Shown piece after piece: positions 28,381 through 36,604 of a DNA stretch of 55,826 bases; within the stretch, counting starts at the first letter, position 1; each line of letters starts with the position of its first letter. This DNA comes from Pirellulaceae bacterium (GTDB taxonomy: Bacteria > Planctomycetota > Planctomycetia > Pirellulales > Pirellulaceae). The notes beneath the pieces were generated by a model. That model made no database searches. It saw only the letters and a program-made list of their open reading frames with translations, and was not told the origin of the DNA. The stretch covers positions 1 through 55,826 of the forward strand of contig JADHUC010000020.1 in NCBI GenBank assembly GCA_016784735.1, given 5' to 3'. A program made the position numbers and the translations under genes.

Positions 28381-28405
28381 AGGCCGCCTGAGCGAAGGAG
28401 TTGTC

Positions 28406-29194
28406 GTGAGAGAGAGAATATTCGGTTGGTGCTTTGGCTCAGCCCTCCTGGCGGCTGGAATGATCATTCCAGCGGCGATTCGGGCGGCCGAGCAACCTGG
28501 TGAAGGCGAACAGACGACGAACGTCTCTGTGGGCAGCGACCAGTTCAACGGCGACACGCTCGGCGATGGATGGTCGTTCGACGATACCTACAAGATCCCG
28601 TTCCGTAAAGGTGTTCGCGTCACGGCCCAACGCGCCAAGGAATCGCCGGACGGCGCGCCGTTCTGGTGGATTGTACGCGGCACGGAGAATCTGCCGGTGA
28701 CAATGGCCGGCGTGCGTTTGCCCAACAGCGCCAGACTCAAACTTCACAAACTGATCGGCCACGTGGCCAAACCGTTGGAGGAGTTTGCACTCTGCAACGT
28801 AAAAGGTGCCGGCGCGCTTTATCAGGTGACCATGGCCGCCGACGGCCTGCGCGACACCGGCGACTGGAAGGACATCAGCTACCTCGAAGCAATCGTGCGG
28901 GCCTACGTCAATGGCGAACAGCAGGCGATGCAATTGTCCTCGGGCCTGGAGGACTATTTCCTGGGTACCTACTATTTCAACCGGGGCCGATACGCCAACG
29001 ACCTGGCCGGGCTAACGCACTTGGACAAAACCAAGAACACGTTTTCCGGCTATCGTTTCCACGACGACGATCCGCTATTCTTTCAGCAAAGCTTGCGGCT
29101 GACCTGCCGGTGCGGCGAGGAGTTAAACGGCAAGAAGCTGCACGATCCACCGGAGACGGAATACGCCACGTACACGTGGGTCTATCAGTGGTAA
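28406..29194 (+). CDS. Short GH172-like (DUF2961) exported protein
   Basis: This 262-residue protein starts with GTG at 28406, supported by GAAGGAG 5 nt upstream and a signal peptide ('GSALLAAGMIIPAAIRA'). The recognisable DUF2961/GH172 parts are 'YKIPFRKGVRVT' and, diagnostically, 'SSGLEDYFLGTYYFNRG', which carries the conserved Glu of the family, plus the tail 'DPLFFQQSLRLTCRCGE'. GH172 enzymes act on difructose dianhydride or D-arabinofuran. Members are usually well above 330 residues. Here the signal peptide joins almost directly to the middle of the fold, so an N-terminal strand set appears missing. It may be a deletion derivative that no longer works, or a second half whose partner is elsewhere. 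Confidence 0.65.
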   Translation: MRERIFGWCFGSALLAAGMIIPAAIRAAEQPGEGEQTTNVSVGSDQFNGDTLGDGWSFDDTYKIPFRKGVRVTAQRAKESPDGAPFWWIVRGTENLPVTMAGVRLPNSARLKLHKLIGHVAKPLEEFALCNVKGAGALYQVTMAADGLRDTGDWKDISYLEAIVRAYVNGEQQAMQLSSGLEDYFLGTYYFNRGRYANDLAGLTHLDKTKNTFSGYRFHDDDPLFFQQSLRLTCRCGEELNGKKLHDPPETEYATYTWVYQW

Positions 29195-29303
29195 GGCCAG
29201 CGCTGGGAACGAGGTCGAGAAGCCGCTCACCGTTGAAGCCATCCGTTTCACGACCAAGGGTGACTGACCGTTGCTCGCAGCCGGGTGGTGTGGGATTCAG
29301 CAG

Positions 29304-29343
29304 TTGACCGAGGAGATTCCGGTAACCATAAATGTTATAACAT
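29304..29343 (+). promoter_or_regulatory. Candidate promoter with a perfect 12-bp palindromic operator
   Basis: TTGACC at 29304-29309, 17 nt, then CATAAA at 29327-29332 gives a reasonable -35/-10 pair. Directly at and after the -10 lies ATGTTATAACAT (29332-29343), a perfect palindrome in an otherwise GC-rich region, 50 nt before the HTH gene. Self-binding by that HTH protein is inferred, not shown. Confidence 0.4.
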
Positions 29344-29392
29344 AGTGTGACCAAACGACCTGGATTCTGCGCTCAAATGCAGGGGTTCACCA

Positions 29393-29608
29393 ATGACAAT
29401 GGACACGGAACAATTCGCCGGACTCTTGAGAAAAATCTGCGGCCAGTTGGGGATCAGCCAAGAGGACCTGGCGCGAGAACTCGGAGTCGGTTTCGCGACT
29501 GTCAACCGTTGGGAAAACGGCGAAACGAAACCCATGAAGCTGGCGCGGGCCCAGTTTGATTCGTTCTGTGCGAAGATGAAACGTCGAGGCAAATTGGATC
29601 TGGACTGA
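29393..29608 (+). CDS. Small XRE-family helix-turn-helix regulator
   Basis: This 71-residue protein consists almost entirely of one XRE/Cro-type HTH: 'ISQEDLARELGVGFATVNRWENGETKP' spans helices 2-4 with the usual 'SQEDLARELGV' and 'RWENG' turns. The tail is basic and then acidic ('KRRGKLDLD'). The start at 29393 is one codon pair upstream of a second ATG (29399). It sits 52 nt before the YhcG-type nuclease gene on the same strand, so the pair is probably one operon, with the HTH protein as repressor, antitoxin-like partner or DNA-targeting subunit. An adjacent AT-rich palindrome is its natural operator candidate. The pair interrupts a run of sugar genes, which suggests acquisition as a module. 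Confidence 0.85.
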   Translation: MTMDTEQFAGLLRKICGQLGISQEDLARELGVGFATVNRWENGETKPMKLARAQFDSFCAKMKRRGKLDLD

Positions 29609-29660
29609 CGGAATCTGCAAAAGGCGCATCGATGTTGCGCGAGCCGGATTCGCTCGATCC

Positions 29661-30845
29661 ATGAAGCTGGCCGGAGGTTTGACGGTGGCCGACCCGAACC
29701 AACCACAGAAATACGCGATATTCGAACGGGTTGTTTCGATTTTGGAGCATGCCCGTGCCGCCGCGGTTCGTACGATCAACACGCAAATGACGGTTGCCTA
29801 CTGGCTGATTGGTCGCGAAATCGTGGAGGAAGAGCAACTCGGTGAGACGCGTGCGGCGTACGGTGCCCGGTTGATCGATGATCTGTCAAGAAACCTCAAG
29901 GAGCGGTACGGACGAGGGTTTTCCGTGCCCAATCTTCGCAACTTTCGCCAATTCTACCTCTGCTTCCCGGATCGACTTTCACCACCCGCCGCCGAAAACA
30001 GCGAAGCCAGTCCGGAAAAACGCTACACGCTGTGTAGCGAATCCTGGGAACAGGCAATTGCGGCCTCCAACGAATCCCCAAGTCATTCAGCGACAAGCCG
30101 TTACGGATTTGCCCCTGAGCTGTCCTGGTCTCATTATCGTTTGCTCATGCGAGTTGAAAACGGCCAGGCACGGTCTTTTTACGAAGTCGAAGCAGCGCGA
30201 AACCGCTGGAGCGTTCGGCAACTTTCCAGGCAGATCAGCAGCCTACTTTTCGAACGCTTGGCGGCGAGCCGCGATCGCAGTGGCGTATTGCGACTCGCCA
30301 GCGAAGGCCAAGTTGTCGAGACTCCCGTGGACGTCATCAAGGATCCGTACGTGCTGGAGTTCCTCGACCTGCCCGAGTCATCGGACCTTGCCGAAACGGC
30401 GTTGGAAATGGCGTTGATCAATCACCTTCAACAATTCTTGCTCGAGCTGGGCAGCGGATTTGCCTTTGTCAGTCGGCAGGGGCGGTTGACACTCGATGGC
30501 GATCACTTCTATCCCGACCTGGTTTTTTATCACGTCAAACTCAAGTGTTACGTCATCATCGACCTGAAAGTGGCCAGGCTGACACACGAAGATCTCGGCC
30601 AGATGTTGATGTACGTGCACTACTACGACCGGGAAGTCTGCACGACTGGGGACAGTCCGACTCTCGGCCTGATTCTCTGCACGGAAAAGAACGACGCGAT
30701 GGTCCGTTACGTGCTGGACGAGCAGAACGAAACCATCTTCGCCAGCCGATACAAGTTGTACCTTCCCTCCGAAGACGAATTGCGGCAAGAGATTGAACGC
30801 GAGCGACTTCTGCTGGAGTCGGAGGAAGAAACCGGTCATGACTGA
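29661..30845 (+). CDS. YhcG-family (DUF1016) PD-(D/E)XK nuclease
   Basis: This 394-residue cytoplasmic protein has two parts. Residues 20-105 are the DUF1016 N-terminal helical domain ('AYWLIGREIVEEEQLG', 'YGRGFSVPNLRNFRQFY'). Residues 155-370 are the YhcG C-terminal PD-(D/E)XK fold: 'ELGSGFAFVSRQ', then Pro285-Asp286 in 'DHFYPDLVFYH', and Asp301-x-Lys303 in 'YVIIDLK', followed by a conserved Gln in 'LGQMLMYVHYYD'. All expected catalytic positions are present, so it should be an active DNA nuclease. Family members are found with mobile or defence-like loci; the biological target is not established. The small HTH gene lies just upstream. The start at 29661 lacks a strong ribosome site; GTG/ATG codons before the domain are few. 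Confidence 0.9.
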   Translation: MKLAGGLTVADPNQPQKYAIFERVVSILEHARAAAVRTINTQMTVAYWLIGREIVEEEQLGETRAAYGARLIDDLSRNLKERYGRGFSVPNLRNFRQFYLCFPDRLSPPAAENSEASPEKRYTLCSESWEQAIAASNESPSHSATSRYGFAPELSWSHYRLLMRVENGQARSFYEVEAARNRWSVRQLSRQISSLLFERLAASRDRSGVLRLASEGQVVETPVDVIKDPYVLEFLDLPESSDLAETALEMALINHLQQFLLELGSGFAFVSRQGRLTLDGDHFYPDLVFYHVKLKCYVIIDLKVARLTHEDLGQMLMYVHYYDREVCTTGDSPTLGLILCTEKNDAMVRYVLDEQNETIFASRYKLYLPSEDELRQEIERERLLLESEEETGHD

Positions 30846-31068
30846 CGACGGATCCGATCACCGCAACGCGTGCATATCAAGGATTGGCCCGTGGAGACCC
30901 CGCGAAAAACTGTTCCGACTTGGCGCGGGGCTTCTCTCCGGTCCCAGAGGACGACTGCTTGTGTCCGATGATCCGCGCCGTTAACTTGCGAGTAAATGGG
31001 CAGGGTGGCCGGGTTGTTCGCGACAGGTGGGCGCGAATTATTTTCAAACGAAACCACAACGGTGTTCC

Positions 31069-32058
31069 ATGCTCCATGCAATCACGAAAAACGATAACCG
31101 CTGTACTCGTCGGCATTGGCTCAAAACGGCCGGCGCCCTGACGCTTGGGGCGACGTGTGCGCCGACCTTGCGGGCGGTAGCGGCGCCCGACGACTCGGCG
31201 ACCCCGCGGATGCAAATCGGCATTCTGATGGGGACGTTCTCGCGCCCGACGTTGGAGGCCCGATTGGATGCCATGAAGGCTTGCGGGCTGGATTGTGGGC
31301 AACTGAGCATGGGCTGCGCGGGCCTGCCCGCTATGCCCGACGAGATACCATCGAAACTCGTCACCCGGATTCGCCGCGAGGCGGTTGCCCGCGGAATCAC
31401 GATCGCTTCGCTCGAAGGGACGTTCAACATGAGCCATCCCGATCCGGATCATCGCCGGGCCGGGCTGCGGCGGCTGCGCGTGTTGGCCGCGGCCTGCCAG
31501 CCGCTGGGCACGTCGAAGGTCCATCTTTGTACCGGCACGCGCAATCCCAATAGCATGTGGCGGCGCCACGCGGACAACAATTCGCCGGAAGCGTGGCGCG
31601 ACATGGTATCTTGCGTCCGCAAAGCAGCCGACATCGCCAGGCAAGCGAACGTGATCCTGGCCTTCGAGCCGGAGGTCAACAACGTGGTCGATTCGGCGAA
31701 AAAGGCCCGGCGGCTGATGGACGAAATCGGCTCGCCCCATTTGAAAGTCACCATGGACGCGGCGAATATTTTCCATGCCGGCGATTTAGCGCGAATGAGC
31801 GAGGTATTGGACCAGGCGTTTGCGTTGATCGGTAAGGATATCGTCTTGGCCCATGCCAAGGACCTCAGCCGCGACGGCGATGCCGGCCACGAAGCGGCAG
31901 GGCACGGCAAGCTGGACTACGATCGCTATCTCTCCCTGCTGCACGCCTACGAATTCCGAGGTCCGCTGTTGCTGCACGGACTGACCGAAGCGCAAATCCC
32001 CGGCTGTGTGGCCTTCTTGCGTGACAAGCTTGCCCGCGCAACTGCCTCTGACGAGTGA
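31069..32058 (+). CDS. Tat-exported sugar phosphate isomerase/epimerase-like TIM barrel
   Basis: The protein has 329 residues from the ATG at 31069; an upstream GTG at 31027 adds 14 unremarkable residues. A twin-arginine signal is clear: 'RRHWLKTAGALTLGATCA'. The mature part is the AP-endonuclease-2-like barrel with a complete metal site: Glu in 'LAFEPEVNN', Asp in 'KVTMDAANIFH', His in 'VLAHAKDL' and Glu in 'HGLTEAQ'. Planctomycetes export many such enzymes, folded with their metal, to act on free sugars outside the cytoplasm; the exact isomerisation or epimerisation is unknown. The next gene starts 37 nt downstream on the same strand, so the two are probably co-transcribed. Confidence 0.88.
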   Translation: MLHAITKNDNRCTRRHWLKTAGALTLGATCAPTLRAVAAPDDSATPRMQIGILMGTFSRPTLEARLDAMKACGLDCGQLSMGCAGLPAMPDEIPSKLVTRIRREAVARGITIASLEGTFNMSHPDPDHRRAGLRRLRVLAAACQPLGTSKVHLCTGTRNPNSMWRRHADNNSPEAWRDMVSCVRKAADIARQANVILAFEPEVNNVVDSAKKARRLMDEIGSPHLKVTMDAANIFHAGDLARMSEVLDQAFALIGKDIVLAHAKDLSRDGDAGHEAAGHGKLDYDRYLSLLHAYEFRGPLLLHGLTEAQIPGCVAFLRDKLARATASDE

Positions 32059-32095
32059 TCTTCCCACCCCGACACGTCTCTCAAGGGCCACAGAC

Positions 32096-33562
32096 ATGAA
32101 AAGTCTTTCTGTTGTTACGATGATCGTCTTGTTTCACTCCCTGCTCAGTGGAGCAGAATTGCCGCGCAGTAGCCCGGAATCGCAGGGCGTGTCCTCCTCG
32201 GCCGTCTTGGCGTTTGTCGAGGCGGCGGAGAAGAACATTGACTCGCTGCACAGCTTCATGCTCCTGCGGCACGGCCACGTTGTGGCGGAGGGCTGGTGGT
32301 CGCCTTATCACGCCGAGGCGCCTCACAGCCTGTACTCGCTGAGCAAGAGCTTCACCTCCACGGCCGTGGGGCTGGCTATCGCAGAGGGCAAACTCAGCCT
32401 GGACGACGAGGTGTTAAAGTTTTTTCCCGAGGACGCTCCGGGCGAGGCGAGCAAAAACCTCAAGGCGATGCGGGTCAGCGACCTACTGCGCATGTCCACG
32501 GGTCACGAGACCGAACCACCGCGCCCGCTGGATCAGCCTTGGACCAAGGCGTTCCTGGCGCATCCCGTCCCGTTCAAGCCCGGCACCCATTTCCGCTACA
32601 ACACATCGGCGACGTACATACTCTCGGCCATTGTGCAAAAGGTGACGGGAGAAACGGTCCTCGATTACCTCCAACCGCGCCTGTTTCAGCCTTTGGGGAT
32701 TGAGCATCCGATGTGGGAAACCAGCCCACAAGGGATCAGTACCGGCGGGTACGGCCTGAGCATTCGCACGGAGGACATCGCTCGTTTCGGCCAACTGTAC
32801 CTGCAGCAGGGTCGGTGGCAGGGGAAACAGTTGGTGCCCGAGGCGTGGATCGAGGCGGCGACGGCCCTACAGACCTCCAACGGGAGCAACCCGAACAGCG
32901 ATTGGGATCAAGGTTACGGTTACCAGTTCTGGCGTTGCCGTCACGGCGCCTATCGGGGCGACGGCGCATTCGGGCAATACTGCATCGTGTTGCCCGAACA
33001 GGATGCCGTGATTGCCATCACCAGCGGCGTCAAGCACATGCAATCCGTTCTGGACTTGGTGTGGGACAAACTGCTGCCGGCCATCCAATCGTCAACGCTG
33101 CCTCCCGACGACCAAGCCCACCAGAAACTCGTGGACACACTGAAAGGTCTGTCACTTCGTCCGCAGGAAGGCTCCGGCCGCCCGGCGAAGGAGGTTGGCA
33201 AAAAGTTCGTGTTCCCAGACAATGAACGAAAGCTGGAAGCGATCACGCTGGAGAGCGACGGAAAAGACGGCCCCGTGAGGCTCGTCACGCGATTTGATGG
33301 TGTAGAACAGAGAATCGTCTGCGGTCGTGGTGTTTGGCAGAAGCAACGGGTGGCCTGGGCCTTGCTACCTCAACAACCGGCGGCGGCCAGCGGTGCTTGG
33401 ATTGCGGACGACACGTTTACGGCCCGCATCTGCTTCTACGAGACGCCGTTTATCGTTACGGTTACCCTGATGTTCTCTGGTGAAGAATTGCGATGCAAGT
33501 CCGAGGCGAACGTCGGCTTCGGGCCGACCAAGATATCGGCACTGGTAGGCAAGGCCGAGTGA
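32096..33562 (+). CDS. Exported beta-lactamase-fold serine hydrolase (class C-like)
   Basis: The protein has 488 residues from the ATG at 32096, with CAAGGG upstream and a signal peptide ('VTMIVLFHSLLSGAE'). The serine beta-lactamase/EstB fold covers residues 20-340: the SxxK motif is 'SLSKSFTST', the second motif region is 'FRYNTSATYILSAI', and 'GYGYQFWRC' with 'GAFGQYCIVLPE' marks the third strand. The C-terminal 130 residues are a separate small beta domain ('RLVTRFDGVEQRIVCG'). Such enzymes are mostly esterases or D-aminopeptidases rather than antibiotic-degrading enzymes. It follows the exported isomerase by 37 nt. Substrate unknown. Confidence 0.88.
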   Translation: MKSLSVVTMIVLFHSLLSGAELPRSSPESQGVSSSAVLAFVEAAEKNIDSLHSFMLLRHGHVVAEGWWSPYHAEAPHSLYSLSKSFTSTAVGLAIAEGKLSLDDEVLKFFPEDAPGEASKNLKAMRVSDLLRMSTGHETEPPRPLDQPWTKAFLAHPVPFKPGTHFRYNTSATYILSAIVQKVTGETVLDYLQPRLFQPLGIEHPMWETSPQGISTGGYGLSIRTEDIARFGQLYLQQGRWQGKQLVPEAWIEAATALQTSNGSNPNSDWDQGYGYQFWRCRHGAYRGDGAFGQYCIVLPEQDAVIAITSGVKHMQSVLDLVWDKLLPAIQSSTLPPDDQAHQKLVDTLKGLSLRPQEGSGRPAKEVGKKFVFPDNERKLEAITLESDGKDGPVRLVTRFDGVEQRIVCGRGVWQKQRVAWALLPQQPAAASGAWIADDTFTARICFYETPFIVTVTLMFSGEELRCKSEANVGFGPTKISALVGKAE

Positions 33563-33708
33563 TCACGGTCGTTTGGTATTGACTGCAGGAACGGCCAACG
33601 CCGTCCGCTACCTGGCGACAAAGAATCATTCGTCCAAGGAAGACATCGTTTCGTAGGACGGCTTGCCAATCGTCCGACGGCGAGAATAACCCGTGTTAGA
33701 AGCCCGCC

Positions 33709-34605
33709 ATGAACAACTCACACCACCGCACTTCCCTCGCCTTTCAACTTGCCGTGATCGGGATCGCTTCCGGCATTCTGACAACGGGTGTTGCTGGCCA
33801 CGCGATGTCCGGCGAGCCCGTGGCCGGCCGTTGGGATACCTACAGTGATACCTGGGTGGCCGCCGATGCCCTGGGAAGGACTTTGCCGACGAGTGAGGAA
33901 GTCGGGCCGTCACGCGCGGATAAGACCGTGGGGATCTTCTATTTTCTGTGGTTGGGACGTCATGGCGAGCGTGGCCCGTTCGATATCTCGAAGATCCTAG
34001 CTGCGGACTCGACGGCGATGGAGAATCCTGCGAGCGAGCTATGGGGGCCGATGTACGCGCCGCATCACTGGGGCGAGTCGCTGTTTGGGTACTATGTTTC
34101 GGATGACGATTCGGTACTGAGAAAGCACGCTCAGATGCTGTCCGACGCGGGGGTCGACATGGTGGTGTTCGACGTGACGAACCAGTTGACTTATCCAGAG
34201 AGTTGGCGGGCCCTGTGCCGGGTATGGGATGCGTCACGGCGGGCGGGAAATCGGGTGCCGCAGATTGCATTCCTTTGCCCCTTCGGCGATCCGCGAAAGG
34301 TGGTGCAGGAATTGTGGGACCAGCTCTACGGTCGTTCGTTGTTCGAGGAGTTGTGGTTTCGTTGGGAAGGAAAGCCTCTGATTCTGGCCGACCCAGCGAT
34401 GATTCCCTACGGAGTCACGTATGAAAGGCGCGATGTTCCCGCCGAGCTGAAGGCTGGCATGAGTTTGGGGCAGGCGTTTACGGCCGCCGCCCCGTTTGTC
34501 TCGATAGGCGGAACATTTCCGACGTGGGCAACGATCGGCGGCGCGGTTACGCTTTCTCTCTATCGAAAGGGGCCGGGTGTAACGGACCATCGACTTTCGC
34601 CGTGA
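33709..34605 (+). pseudogene. GH99/GH71-like hydrolase gene cut off by the insertion sequence
   Basis: The ATG at 33709 starts a protein with a signal peptide ('LAVIGIASGILTTGVAG') and a TIM-barrel beginning: 'KTVGIFYFLWLGRHG', 'MYAPHHWGESLFGYY' and 'LSDAGVDMVVFDVTNQLTYPESW' resemble exported GH99/GH71-like hydrolases of planctomycetes. Native sequence ends at 34576 in a beta-sandwich domain; the last eight codons (34579-34602) come from the left terminal repeat of the insertion sequence before a stop at 34605. Relatives continue well beyond this point. The rest of the gene is not found to the right of the element, so the 3' end is lost rather than merely displaced. The product is probably not functional. 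Confidence 0.7.
34577..34601. repeat. Left terminal inverted repeat of the insertion sequence
   Basis: Begins GTGTAACGGACCATCGACTT and pairs with 36266-36290 at 20 of 25 positions. It also supplies the false C-terminus of the truncated GH99-like gene. Confidence 0.8.
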
Positions 34606-34759
34606 ATCCTTGTACACTCACCGCCGCGACAGGATCGCCGCCAGCGGCTCACTGGAATGGCATTTTGACCGACGCGATCTTTGACAATTTGGTCGAACAG
34701 ACGGCAGAATCTAGCCATCGCGCGCACCGATAGCGCAGGCTGTCCACACCCCGCGACGT

Positions 34760-36193
34760 TCACGCGGCTCGTCGAGCACGTATGATCGGCAGATGCTGAC
34801 GGCCCTTGTGGCAATCGAGCTCAAGGATGACGGGATCGCCGGGCTCACCGTCGACCTCGACCTGCGGCTTTGCACAGGGGGAGCCGCGTGGCCAACGTGG
34901 TCGTGGTTCCATTCGTGGCTGCTCGTTGGCAGCGGGACGCGAGAAGCAGACTTCGTTCGGCGTCTTGCCGTCCAGCGTGTCGTGGGGACGATGCTCGTTG
35001 TACCACTCGATGATCAGGCTGGCCTCCCGCTCAAACGCTGATTGGTCCTCGGAAATGATGATTAGCCGCAAGATTTCCTTGAGCGTTCTGTGAAAGCGTT
35101 CCATCACGGCGATGCTGCCATGCTTGCCGACCGCACCGAACCGAGGCAGGATGTTCATGGCCTTGCACCATACTTCTCGGAAATGATGGCAGTCGAACTC
35201 CGGTCCTTGATCGACAATCAGATGCTTGGGACGGATTCGCTCGACAAACATGATCCGCGTCAATGCTGTGGTCACTTCTTCCGAAGATGGCCGGCACTTG
35301 AACGCCGCGAATCCCATGCATCGCCTTGAATAATGATCCACCACGTTCAAGACCCACCAGCAGACAGGCCAGCGTTGCCAGATGGCGTTGGGAAGCCAAT
35401 GGGTCCAGAATCCACCGGAAATCGGCACCGCCGTCAGATCCGCGTGCCACGTGTGGCTCGGGTATTTGGACACAATGCGACATTGGCTGGCCGGATTGTC
35501 GCTCGTTGGTTCTGGGGCATCGGCCGGCTTCTCCTTCAGGATCCGTTGAACGGTCGTCTTGCCGATGTGGAGACTGGCTCTGGCCAACTTGTCGGCGATC
35601 TTCGCCTTGCCGAGTGTGGGACAGAACAGCTTGATTTTCTGAACGGCATAGCGAACGCAATCCGGGAATCGATTCACCGGCGTTCTGGTCTGGACCAACG
35701 AGTCATCGTCGGTTCGCCCAAGCCATGCTCGGATCGTATCGTCGGAAACAAAGAAATGTCGAGCTGTTTCGGTTTTGTTCCAGCCTCGCATCGCCCGCAG
35801 TTCCAAGATGGCCATCCGTTCCACCCTCGTGTATTGCGGTCGTCGGTGTGGAGCGATTCGCTTCATGCGAGCCCCTATGAGCCTCAGTTCCTCTCGCGTC
35901 ATGGCAAGGTCGGATTCCAACTGGTGGATTCTCGCCTCCTTTACATCGCCTTGCTCGATCAGGGCTTCGCGGCCCGCGAGCATCGCGATGCGCACAAGAC
36001 CAATGACATTCAGGACGGCATTTCGAACGTTCGCAGACCAGTCCTTGGGCAGCGGCAGGGACTCGACATCCTTCTGGTGGACTTCGTTGCACATGGGGGC
36101 GCTCGGAAATTCACCCACCATAGCAGGTCGCGACTGCGGAGTTGCGATGATACCGACACATTCGACGAATCCGGTCAGCTTTGCTTTCGGCAT
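34760..36193 (-). CDS. Transposase with HTH and rve (DDE) integrase core
   Basis: This 477-residue transposase has a helical N-terminus with a coiled-coil-like stretch (residues 85-110), an HTH at about 125-160 ('LRAMRGWNKTETARHFFVS'), and a DDE catalytic core: Asp252 in 'TWHADLTAVP', Asp328 in 'LIVDQGPEF' and Glu365 in 'AVMERFHRTLKE', with 36 residues between the last two, close to the DD35E pattern. 'WYNEHRPHDTLDGKTPNEV' is the usual C-terminal integrase block. All catalytic residues are present, so the element may still be mobile. Because the reading frame is single and uninterrupted, no programmed frameshift is needed, unlike classical IS3 elements. Confidence 0.92.
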   Translation of the reverse strand: MPKAKLTGFVECVGIIATPQSRPAMVGEFPSAPMCNEVHQKDVESLPLPKDWSANVRNAVLNVIGLVRIAMLAGREALIEQGDVKEARIHQLESDLAMTREELRLIGARMKRIAPHRRPQYTRVERMAILELRAMRGWNKTETARHFFVSDDTIRAWLGRTDDDSLVQTRTPVNRFPDCVRYAVQKIKLFCPTLGKAKIADKLARASLHIGKTTVQRILKEKPADAPEPTSDNPASQCRIVSKYPSHTWHADLTAVPISGGFWTHWLPNAIWQRWPVCWWVLNVVDHYSRRCMGFAAFKCRPSSEEVTTALTRIMFVERIRPKHLIVDQGPEFDCHHFREVWCKAMNILPRFGAVGKHGSIAVMERFHRTLKEILRLIIISEDQSAFEREASLIIEWYNEHRPHDTLDGKTPNEVCFSRPAANEQPRMEPRPRWPRGSPCAKPQVEVDGEPGDPVILELDCHKGRQHLPIIRARRAA

Positions 36194-36265
36194 CTCGGTC
36201 AGAGTTTGCCGTTTGTGCCACTGAGACCCGGCTTGACTGGGGACTCGTATTTCCAGCGAAAGTCT

Positions 36266-36290
36266 GGTGAAAGTCGCTGGACCGCTTCAC
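36266..36290. repeat. Right terminal inverted repeat of the insertion sequence
   Basis: Read on the minus strand it begins GTGAAGCGGTCCAGCGACTT. It joins in frame to the truncated SUMF1 gene, whose reading frame continues into the element. Confidence 0.8.
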
Positions 36291-36581
36291 CGGCAGGTCG
36301 TCACCCTTGAAAAAAGCCGGGCTCGTTCCCATGATCAGCCGCCACTCCTTTTGAGTGACTTCTGTTATGCCGATTCGAAATCCTCTCTCGAATGTGACGT
36401 GCCGGCGCGTCTCGTTGGCAATGCGGCCAGGCTCGGTTTTGGGGCTGCCCATCGTGAAGTCTCCCGGCGGGATGTAGGCCAGCTTCATGCCGACGGAGTT
36501 GACGACAATGTCGCTGGGACCGACCCCGGTGGCGGGAGCTGTTGCGATCAGAACGACCATCAGAAAGACGCCGGTTCGCAT
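36291..36581 (-). pseudogene. Formylglycine-generating-enzyme-like (SUMF1) gene, 3' part lost
   Basis: The ATG at 36581 has AGAGGA upstream and a signal peptide ('VFLMVVLIATAPATG'). The SUMF1/FGE domain opens normally with 'GMKLAYIPPGDFTMGSP', then 'FRIGITEVTQKEWRLIMGTSP' and 'FFKGDDLPV', which are the first third of the fold. At that point (36290) the sequence passes into the insertion sequence and the remaining 150 or more residues, including the catalytic or C-terminal core, are absent. The frame stays open into the element to 36111 but encodes unrelated residues. It lies 23 nt downstream of the PQQ propeller gene on the same strand, so both were probably one operon. Confidence 0.75.
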
Positions 36582-36604
36582 AGCTGTTATCCTCTCTCCC
36601 GCGT

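Larger units (their letters stand above)
34577..36290. mobile_element. DDE insertion sequence (1714 bp) with imperfect 25-bp terminal repeats
   Basis: Terminal repeats 34577-34601 and 36266-36290 pair at 20 of 25 positions (GTGTAACGGACC against GTGAAGCGGTCC). Between them lies one transposase gene on the minus strand. The three bases on both sides are CGG, which would fit a 3-bp target duplication. However the two flanking genes are different, convergent and both lack their 3' ends, so deletion next to the element must also have happened. It resembles IS3/IS481-type elements with an rve integrase core; the family is not certain. Confidence 0.82.

Noticed and set aside
32096..33562. Considered as an antibiotic-resistance beta-lactamase
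   Set aside because: Overall layout and the extra C-terminal domain fit esterase/peptidase-type members of the fold, and it sits in a sugar-related gene pair.
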